A stretch of 35,960 nt of DNA, taken from the NCBI GenBank assembly GCA_021324855.1, contig JAJPIG010000016.1:1-35960 (forward strand), in the 5' to 3' direction. The notes under the pieces were generated by a model. The model was not told the origin of the DNA, ran no database searches, and was given only the letters and a program-made list of their open reading frames with translations. Below are positions 30,456 to 35,960 of the stretch, piece by piece (the stretch's first letter is position 1; every line of letters starts with the position of its first letter). This DNA is from Pseudomonadota bacterium. Lineage in GTDB: Bacteria > Desulfobacterota > Binatia > Binatales > Binataceae. The position numbers and the translations under genes were made by a program.

Positions 30456-31649
30456 CTAGATTTTCCCCAGTCGATGGGGAGTGTGCGGATGCGAATGATC
30501 GAACTGCTCGTAATGCTGCCGCAGCAGATCCTTGCCATAGTCATTGCCGTTCGGGGTTCGCACCAATGTATGAATGTGATTGCGTGTATGCTCGTCGTTG
30601 TCGAACGCGATTCCGGTCTGATGATCGAACTCGATCAGGATAACGGGGCTGTGGATTCGATAATAAAAAGGGCTCACATCGTTGACCGGGCCGATCCAGG
30701 CGAAATAGGTCTGGTCGAGATGCGCCTTCACTTCCTCGAGCCTGATTTCGGCATGGCCCGGACGGATGCGGCCGACGTAGACTTCAATCAGCCGCATCAG
30801 AAGCGCGCGCTGATCATCAGCGAGTTCGTCGTATCGGATGCCTTCGTACTTCAGTTGCAAGTTGTCACGGAAGGCGGTGGTGAACACGTCGAACGGAAGC
30901 TCGTTGCCGATGATCGCCCTGGCCTGCTGCCCGGGGGTGAGACTTTTCATCAGCGCAAAGCCGCCGGCTTCCTCGTTGTGAAAGACGCGCGTGCCGGCGT
31001 ACTTTCCGCTCTCGGCGTAGACCGGCTCGGAGCCCATGAAATTCGGCGTCATCACGATCTGATCGCCGAGCACGAAACAATTGATAATCAGATGATGGCC
31101 GTCAATCTGCCAGCCCCACGGCTTTTCACCCGAGGGAGTTCCGAACACGCTCATCCAGTACATCCATTCGCCATACTCTTCGTCGCGGCCGGTGATCTCC
31201 CGGATGGTCTCGTTGAGCTTCATCACGCCGCGCGCGGTCTCGTAACCGGCGGCACTCAGGCTCGCGCGAACCATCCCGAGCGCAGCGCTTTTCTGGTCGT
31301 CATTCATGTCGTCAAGGCAGACGCCGTGCCGCACCAGGTACGGATGGACGTTGCACCATAGCTGCCACGCCTTGTCATCGATGCCGAAGGTGGCCGCCTT
31401 GCGCTGCTCGGAATTCAGAGTTGCGAGGAAACGCTCGGTCGCATCGATGATCGGCTGTACCGAGATGCCGGTCTTGCGCAGCGAAAAGAGACCCGGCGCC
31501 GGCTTACCGTCTGTCGTGATGCCGACAAACGGGTTGGCGAGCATCTCTTGGGCACGCGCCATGTAGGTCGGCAGCACGCCTTTGGGAGGCAATTGAAACG
31601 GATGTTTCGCGGGAGTCGGTGGACGGTTGCGCACTTTCGGAGCAGCCAT
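30456..31649 (-). CDS. DUF3500 domain-containing protein
   Basis: 397 residues from ATG 31649 with AAGGAG upstream. The characteristic segments of DUF3500 are present: WGWQIDGHHLIINCFVLGDQ, TPNFMGSEPVYAESGKYAGT, GGFALMKSLTPGQQARAI and SPFYYRIHSPVILIEFDHQT. The last part (HTRNHIHTLVRTPNGNDYG) is also conserved. The His pairs (GHHL, HxH) suggest a metal site. The biochemical function of the family is not established to my knowledge. No signal peptide is present. Located between the alpha/beta hydrolase and SnoaL-like genes on the same strand, it may belong to the same pathway. Confidence 0.82.
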   Translation of the reverse strand: MAAPKVRNRPPTPAKHPFQLPPKGVLPTYMARAQEMLANPFVGITTDGKPAPGLFSLRKTGISVQPIIDATERFLATLNSEQRKAATFGIDDKAWQLWCNVHPYLVRHGVCLDDMNDDQKSAALGMVRASLSAAGYETARGVMKLNETIREITGRDEEYGEWMYWMSVFGTPSGEKPWGWQIDGHHLIINCFVLGDQIVMTPNFMGSEPVYAESGKYAGTRVFHNEEAGGFALMKSLTPGQQARAIIGNELPFDVFTTAFRDNLQLKYEGIRYDELADDQRALLMRLIEVYVGRIRPGHAEIRLEEVKAHLDQTYFAWIGPVNDVSPFYYRIHSPVILIEFDHQTGIAFDNDEHTRNHIHTLVRTPNGNDYGKDLLRQHYEQFDHSHPHTPHRLGKI

Positions 31650-31701
31650 GGTGGTAATCTCCTTTTTGCTGGCCTACCGCCTCAGTACAGGAACCGACTG
31701 A

Positions 31702-32526
31702 CTATTTCTCGAAAAACTGCAGTACCACGCGGTTGAACTCATCGCGATGCTCAACCTGCGCCCAGTGCCCGCATTTTGAGAAAATATACATCCGCGCATC
31801 CTGGAACTGCCGCAGCATAATCAAGCCCACGTCGAGAGCGCCCGCGCGATCGTCCTGGCCCCAGATAATCAGCGCCTTGGACTTTACCCTGGGTATTTCG
31901 AAATAGAGATCTTCGAGCGGCGGGAAGTAATCGCGGAAGAGCGCGACGCTGTCGGGTTGAGCGCTCGCCTCGTAGCGTTCCTTAACCAGCTCATCCGTGA
32001 TGAACCCGTGATCGTAGGTAAGGCTCTTGATGAGGGTGCGCATCTTCTCCGGCGAGGGACCCGAACCCTGGTAGTACTCGATGATGTTGCGGATCGCCTC
32101 GAGCGGCATCGGCTGAAACACCGTGCACTTTATCGGCGTGCTGCCTATGATCACGAAGCGGTCGACTTTATCCGGATGATCAATTGCGAGCTTGATCGTC
32201 GCCTGCCCGCCCATCGAATTGCCGATGAAATGCGCGCGTTTGATATCCAGCTTGTCCATGAACTCTTTCAGGCTCCGCGCGACGAACGCCAGCCAGTTGC
32301 TCTGCACGCGCGGCTTGTCGGAGCGGCCGTAGTCGGGCATGTCGACCAGAATCGTCCGATAATGTTTGCACAGCTCGTCGAAGTTGCCCTTGAAGTTGCT
32401 CCATCCGGACGCGCCGGGGCCGCCGCCGTGCAGGCAGATGAGCGGGTAGCCGCTGCCGCCTTCCTGGTAATGCAGCTTGACCTCGCCGGCCTGAATGAAC
32501 TTGCTCTCGGGAATCCGTTGTTCCAT
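31702..32526 (-). CDS. Alpha/beta hydrolase, meta-cleavage product (C-C bond) hydrolase type
   Basis: 274 residues from ATG 32526, GAGGAGCGC upstream. The triad is S104 in GNSMGGQA, D225 in WGQDDRAGALD and H254 in CGHWAQVEH. The oxyanion loop LHGGGPGASGWSNFKGNF is the hallmark of BphD/MhpC/HsaD-like hydrolases of 2-hydroxy-6-oxo-dienoates. The enzyme would split the product of extradiol ring cleavage, yet no extradiol dioxygenase of the usual types is in the window; one of the cupins might supply it. Its start is separated by 86 bp from the next upstream gene, which is enough for a promoter. Confidence 0.88.
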   Translation of the reverse strand: MEQRIPESKFIQAGEVKLHYQEGGSGYPLICLHGGGPGASGWSNFKGNFDELCKHYRTILVDMPDYGRSDKPRVQSNWLAFVARSLKEFMDKLDIKRAHFIGNSMGGQATIKLAIDHPDKVDRFVIIGSTPIKCTVFQPMPLEAIRNIIEYYQGSGPSPEKMRTLIKSLTYDHGFITDELVKERYEASAQPDSVALFRDYFPPLEDLYFEIPRVKSKALIIWGQDDRAGALDVGLIMLRQFQDARMYIFSKCGHWAQVEHRDEFNRVVLQFFEK

Positions 32527-32612
32527 CGTGCGCTCCTCGAAAATCGTCAGGTCAGGATAACAGGGATAGGCTATACAGCCGATATATCAGGCGCAAACAC
32601 GCCGCAAGCGTC

Positions 32613-33626
32613 TCAGCGCGCCGCGCGCGAAGCGAGATCGAAGCATCGCGCGAGAAGCTCGTACGATCGCATCCGCGCCCCATGGTCATGCACCACGGTT
32701 ATGACCATCAGCTCGTCGATCCGCAATTGTTCGGCGATCGCGGTAAGCTGCGGCACGACCTTGTCCGGCGCGCCGACCACGTAGCGTGGGAATTCGCTCG
32801 GGACGAGAGGTTCGCGCGCCGAACCGAGTTCGCTCAACGCTTCATCGGGCGGCGGAATCGGACGCAGATCGCCGCGCCGGATGCGCCGCCGGAAGAGCCG
32901 CGTGCTCGCGAAATGCCGCTCGGCTTCCGCATCGTCATCGGCACATATCACGCCCATCGCGAGAATCGTGCGCGGCGCGGGCACGCGTCCCGGCACAAAA
33001 TGCAATCGATAGTATTCCAGGGCGGCGCGCGTCGGCTCGGGATCGATGAAGTGCGCGAACGCGTACGGCAATCCAAGCTGGGCTGCCGCCGACGCGCTCC
33101 ACAGACTGGATCCCAGAAGCCAGATTTCGGGGCCGCCCGGCATCACCGGCGAAACCTTGATGCGGCTGAAGGGATGGTCGGGCGGAAACGTACGATCGAG
33201 GAACGCGAACAGCTCGAGCAGGCGCTGCGGAAAATCATCTCTCGGCGGTTCATGCTCGCGCTCGCTCCGCAGCGCGAACGCATCGAGGGGCGTTCCGCCG
33301 GGAGCGCGTCCGACGCCGAGATCGATGCGGCCCGGGTAGAGCGCGTGCAGCATCCGGAAGATTTCCGCAACCTTGAGCGGGCTGTAATGCGGCAGCAGCA
33401 CGCCGCCCGAGCCGACCCGGATGCCGCTGGTCTCGGCCGCTACGCGCGCGATCAGAATCTCGGGCGCCGGACTCGCCAGCGCCTCGATCGCATGATGCTC
33501 CGCGATCCAGTAGCGCTCGTAGCCCAGCCGATCAGCGAGACGGGCGAGCTCGATGGTGTTGTGGAGCGCATCCGCCGGCGTGGAACCCGCCGGAACTGGC
33601 GATTGATCGATGATCGACAGTTTCAC
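32613..33626 (-). CDS. Luciferase-like (LLM class) oxidoreductase, MsnO8/YhbW-like
   Basis: 337 residues from ATG 33626. Typical pattern: KLSIIDQSPVPAGSTPADAL, LADRLGYERYWIAEHHAIEA, ASPAPEILIARVAAETSGIR, SGGVLLPHYSPLKVAEIFRM and PGRIDLGVGRAPGGTPLDAF, WLLGSSLWSASAAAQLGLPY. The LDQSP start and the GGTPLDAFALR segment mark the MsnO8/YhbW-type flavin-dependent branch. Substrate unknown. Divergent from the GST gene over 85 bp that includes a TATATA (33670-33675). Confidence 0.87.
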   Translation of the reverse strand: MKLSIIDQSPVPAGSTPADALHNTIELARLADRLGYERYWIAEHHAIEALASPAPEILIARVAAETSGIRVGSGGVLLPHYSPLKVAEIFRMLHALYPGRIDLGVGRAPGGTPLDAFALRSEREHEPPRDDFPQRLLELFAFLDRTFPPDHPFSRIKVSPVMPGGPEIWLLGSSLWSASAAAQLGLPYAFAHFIDPEPTRAALEYYRLHFVPGRVPAPRTILAMGVICADDDAEAERHFASTRLFRRRIRRGDLRPIPPPDEALSELGSAREPLVPSEFPRYVVGAPDKVVPQLTAIAEQLRIDELMVITVVHDHGARMRSYELLARCFDLASRAAR

Positions 33627-33711
33627 AATGGACTCTTGTGTAACGATAGCGATGGCCGGCGGTTCGGGCTATATAGGCATCACACTGGACAACCGATGGA
33701 GGTAATCACCC

Positions 33712-34317
33712 GTGATCAAGTTGTACGGAACCGCAATGTCGCGATCGGCGCGCTCGCTGTGGGCGCTTGAAGAGCTCGGCCTCAAGTACGAGCACATCCC
33801 GGTCGAAGTGGCAAAGGCAAAAAGCCCGGAGATGCTGAAGCTGAATCCCAATGGACACATCCCGACGCTCGACGACAACGGAGTGGTGGTCTGGGAATCG
33901 ATGGCCGTCAATCTCTATCTCGCCGAGAAATACGGCAAGGCTCCGTTCTGGCCGGCTACGCCGGAGCAGCATGCGCACGTTTACCAGTGGAGTTTCTGGG
34001 GGATGCTCGAGGTCGAGCCACATCTGGTAACGATTTTGCGCAACCGCGTGTTCCTGCCGCCCGAGCAGCGCGATGCCAAGGCGGATCAGGCAGCAGTCGA
34101 GGCGCTCAAGGCTCCGCTCAAAGTGCTCGACGATCATCTGAAGCACAGCAGTTTCATACTCGGCAATGACTTCACCATCGCGGATCTCAATGTCGCGTCG
34201 ATTCTGAGCCTCGCGATGATGGTGAAGCTCGATTTTCCGGCGGCGCCGACCGCGAGCGCATGGCTGCAGAAATGCCTGTCGCGACCGGCGAGCCAGAAGC
34301 TGCACAATATGAAGTGA
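33712..34317 (+). CDS. Glutathione S-transferase family protein
   Basis: 201 residues from GTG 33712, with TGGAGGTAAT before it. The N-terminal thioredoxin-fold domain shows IKLYGTAMSRSARSLWALEE, with Ser residues in the activating position, NPNGHIPTLDDNG (cis-Pro) and ESMAVNLYLAEKYG (Glu-Ser glutathione contact). The helical C-terminal domain ends FTIADLNVASILSL, which contains the folding-motif Asp. Family roles are conjugation, dehalogenation, isomerisation or thiol reduction. It is followed by a strong hairpin, so it is probably a single-gene transcript. Confidence 0.88.
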   Translation: MIKLYGTAMSRSARSLWALEELGLKYEHIPVEVAKAKSPEMLKLNPNGHIPTLDDNGVVVWESMAVNLYLAEKYGKAPFWPATPEQHAHVYQWSFWGMLEVEPHLVTILRNRVFLPPEQRDAKADQAAVEALKAPLKVLDDHLKHSSFILGNDFTIADLNVASILSLAMMVKLDFPAAPTASAWLQKCLSRPASQKLHNMK

Positions 34318-34337
34318 GTTTGGATCAACCGGCTGTC

Positions 34338-34363
34338 GGAACGGCGGCGAGCGCCGCCGTTCC
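34338..34363. terminator. Strong hairpin terminator between convergent genes
   Basis: GGAACGGCGGCG (34338-34349) and CGCCGCCGTTCC (34352-34363) are perfect 12-bp arms around AG. It lies between the stop of the GST gene (34317) and the stop of the minus-strand DHP-decarboxylase-like gene (34368), where transcripts from both sides would end. There is no U-tract, so it may need Rho or act as an RNA-stability stem. Confidence 0.62.
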
Positions 34364-34367
34364 CCGG

Positions 34368-35342
34368 CTATTTCCCCGGATCGATGAAGATCTCTTCCGG
34401 CGTCAGCATCCGATGGCAGGTACCCTGCTCATACGCGTAACGGAGGAACGCTTCCAGCGTGCTGCGATTCGGATCGATTCCATACGGCCAGTAATCACGT
34501 CCGAACATCCGGCTGGAAACGTCGATCGCATCTGAAATATAGAGCGCGGGGATTGGCGACGAATCGTTTACCTTCAAACGTTCGATGCTCGCCTGTTTGG
34601 CGCGCTCGAATGCTGCGTAAAGGCTCGACGCGACCCACGGATGCGCGCGCACGATCTCGGCCTTGATCGCGATTACGTGCATGATTGGAAAGATGCCGGT
34701 TACGCGCCAATATTCCTCTTCGCGCTGCATGAAATCCGGCAGCAGCCGGACGATGTCGCCGCTGCCGTCCTCGAAAGCCTGCGGCGGATGCGCCGACATC
34801 ACGGCATCGAGCTCGCCCGCGAGCAGCATCGCATTCAGCGATTGGTCGCGAACCGGTGTGAGCGCCACGCCCGGCGGTAATCGCAATGCAACCTTCTCAG
34901 CGCGTCCTGGCTGGTTCACGCCCGCCTGGAACCATCGAATCTCGTCGAGTTTGAGTCCCGCGTGACGCGCGAGATAGCCGCGCGAGTAGATCGCCGCGGT
35001 CTGCGCCCATTCGGGAACGCCGATCCTCTTGCCGCGCAACTGCTCGAGTCTTCGCAAGTCCGAGCCGCGCCGCACATAGATCGATGAAAGCCGGAAGACG
35101 CGCGACGGGAAGACCGGCAGCGCCGTGATCGAATCATCTCCCTGCGAGCGCATCGACGAATACTTCCCGAACGACATCTCCGAAACGTCCCATTCGCGGT
35201 AGCGTGTGAAGCGATGGAAGATCTCTTCGATCTGGAGTTCGAGTCCGACCAGCCGGATGCCATCCGCCGCGATTCTCCCGCGCGTCAGGTCACGCGTGTG
35301 ATCGTAGTCGCTTAGTGCGAGCGTGAGCTGAAGCTGATTCAT
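34368..35342 (-). CDS. 4,5-dihydroxyphthalate decarboxylase-like protein, second paralogue
   Basis: 324 residues from ATG 35342, exactly the same length as the paralogue at 11052-12026 but clearly diverged. Shared landmarks: EMSFGKYSSMRSQGDDSITA, ALPVFPSRVFRLSSIYVRRG, LRGKRIGVPEWAQTAAIYSR, GIFPIMHVIAIKAEIV (the FPIMH motif) and YWPYGIDPNRSTLEAFLRYA. No signal peptide is seen, so again probably a cytoplasmic enzyme of the Pht5-like group with a solute-binding fold. It lies 23 bp downstream of the TenA/PqqC-fold gene on the same strand, forming a pair. Confidence 0.78.
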   Translation of the reverse strand: MNQLQLTLALSDYDHTRDLTRGRIAADGIRLVGLELQIEEIFHRFTRYREWDVSEMSFGKYSSMRSQGDDSITALPVFPSRVFRLSSIYVRRGSDLRRLEQLRGKRIGVPEWAQTAAIYSRGYLARHAGLKLDEIRWFQAGVNQPGRAEKVALRLPPGVALTPVRDQSLNAMLLAGELDAVMSAHPPQAFEDGSGDIVRLLPDFMQREEEYWRVTGIFPIMHVIAIKAEIVRAHPWVASSLYAAFERAKQASIERLKVNDSSPIPALYISDAIDVSSRMFGRDYWPYGIDPNRSTLEAFLRYAYEQGTCHRMLTPEEIFIDPGK

Positions 35343-35365
35343 GTCGCGCGCGCAGCGGAGCAGGC

Positions 35366-35960
35366 TCAGGCCTCGGTGCGATCGATGGCGTCGCCGGCCT
35401 CGGCGATGCCGTTGAGGTAGTGCTCCCAGACCATCAGGTTGACGCGGCACGCCTCGACCACGCGCTCGCCCATCCGCAATTCTTCGGCGAAACGGCCGAC
35501 CGCGTTCCAGCCCAGATCAGAATGTTCGAGGTCGGCCTTTTCGTGGACGCCGAAAAAGATCAGCTCCTCGTCCTTGAGGCCGAACAGCTTCGCCCAGCGC
35601 GTGCGCTCAAATCCGAACCATCCGAGCTCCCGGAACAATCCTTCGCCGTAACCGGGCACATTGATGCGCTCGGCACAGGTGTTCGCGACCAGGCCCTCGA
35701 GCCAGTGCCGGTTCGACATCAGCGAGTCCCACGCCAGCCACGCCATCCGCGTCGACGGCAACGGCTCGGCGCGCCGGATGCTTTCGCGATCGAGCCCGAT
35801 CCTGACACCGAGATCTTCGAGCAGCAGCCAATGCGGGCGGCCGTCGGCGAATTCATTGTCCGCGATCAATTCTTGCGAGCACGCCTTGATAATCGCGATG
35901 CGCGTGTCCCAGTCCGGACAGTTGGTGGCGACCCGCAACTTGAGCACCGAGTTGCGCTGG
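35366..35960 (-). CDS. TenA/PqqC-like (haem-oxygenase fold) protein, cut by right edge
   Basis: About 198 residues are in view; the frame is open to the window end (codons for QRNS precede a GTG at 35947), so the N-terminus is outside. All-helical sequence: TRIAIIKACSQELIADNEFA, HWLLLEDLGVRIGL, STRMAWLAWDSLMSNRHWLE, ERTRWAKLFGLKDEELIFFG, and VHEKADLEHSDLGWNAVGRF. The HWLLLED and HEKADLEHSD elements resemble the metal/substrate residues of CADD/PqqC/TenA-like diiron oxidases (annotated as iron-containing redox enzymes). Whether it is oxidase or TenA-like cannot be decided. Operon partner: DHP-decarboxylase-like gene 23 bp downstream. Confidence 0.78.
   Translation of the reverse strand, partial: QRNSVLKLRVATNCPDWDTRIAIIKACSQELIADNEFADGRPHWLLLEDLGVRIGLDRESIRRAEPLPSTRMAWLAWDSLMSNRHWLEGLVANTCAERINVPGYGEGLFRELGWFGFERTRWAKLFGLKDEELIFFGVHEKADLEHSDLGWNAVGRFAEELRMGERVVEACRVNLMVWEHYLNGIAEAGDAIDRTEA

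Noticed and set aside
1-35960. CRISPR arrays, tRNA or rRNA genes
   Set aside because: No regularly spaced direct repeats, no tRNA-like cloverleaf with a TTCRA loop noticed, and no rRNA-like segments were seen on reading through both strands by eye.

Overview
The window looks like a chromosomal segment of a GC-rich, Gram-negative, aerobic environmental bacterium. An LPS-heptose enzyme (HldE) and the lipid II flippase MurJ point to a Gram-negative envelope. Four luciferase-like (FMN/F420) oxidoreductases, a Rieske oxygenase, FAH, MmgE/PrpD, dienelactone-hydrolase, DUF3500 and two 4,5-dihydroxyphthalate-decarboxylase-like proteins resemble the catabolic repertoire of uncultured soil lineages such as Binatota (Desulfobacterota_B). 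That placement is inference from gene content only. No rRNA, tRNA, CRISPR array or intact mobile element is visible.

Left edge (1-2660) is accessory DNA. It holds the N-terminus of an XRE-HTH protein that appears fused to an SNF2-type helicase and runs off the window to the left. Next comes about 865 bp of lower-GC non-coding DNA rich in inverted repeats. Then follow three decayed genes: trbF (VirB8-like, conjugation) with a premature TGA and a frameshift, the first ~60 codons of a TrbG-like lipoprotein, and an IS21-type istA remnant. Together they read as the scar of an integrative/conjugative element bordering a possible defence locus.

Housekeeping block (2661-7942): hemW and an enoyl-CoA hydratase-family gene (minus), murJ (plus, without an acceptable canonical start for its first membrane helix) and hldE (minus, convergent with murJ).

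Catabolic block A (8048-21432): an HpaB-family flavoprotein, an ATZ/TRZ amidohydrolase, a DHP-decarboxylase-like protein next to an LLM oxidoreductase, a cupin, a dienelactone hydrolase, an SDR, an ACMSD-type amidohydrolase, an FAH-family hydrolase, an Asp-box propeller protein, a second LLM, a secreted PQQ-type propeller, and a small secreted protein with a pilus-assembly N-domain.

Catabolic block B (21502-35960): a tightly coupled seven-gene minus-strand operon (Rieske oxygenase, small helical protein, two cupins, asparaginase-like amidohydrolase, iron-ADH/maleylacetate-reductase-like protein, MmgE/PrpD). Divergent from it is an MFS transporter translationally coupled to a third LLM. Then come a SnoaL-like protein, a DUF3500 protein, a meta-cleavage-type alpha/beta hydrolase, a fourth LLM, a GST, a second DHP-decarboxylase-like protein and a TenA/PqqC-fold protein cut by the right edge. 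The sensible reading is one or more uncharacterised pathways for an aromatic or amide-bearing compound: uptake (MFS), oxygenation (Rieske, LLMs), ring/side-chain processing (alpha/beta hydrolase, FAH, DLH, decarboxylase-like proteins) and funnelling (MAR-like reductase, MmgE/PrpD). Two enzymes in the operon lack normally conserved active-site residues (asparaginase Asp90 position; two metal ligands of the iron ADH), so their reactions probably differ from the textbook ones.
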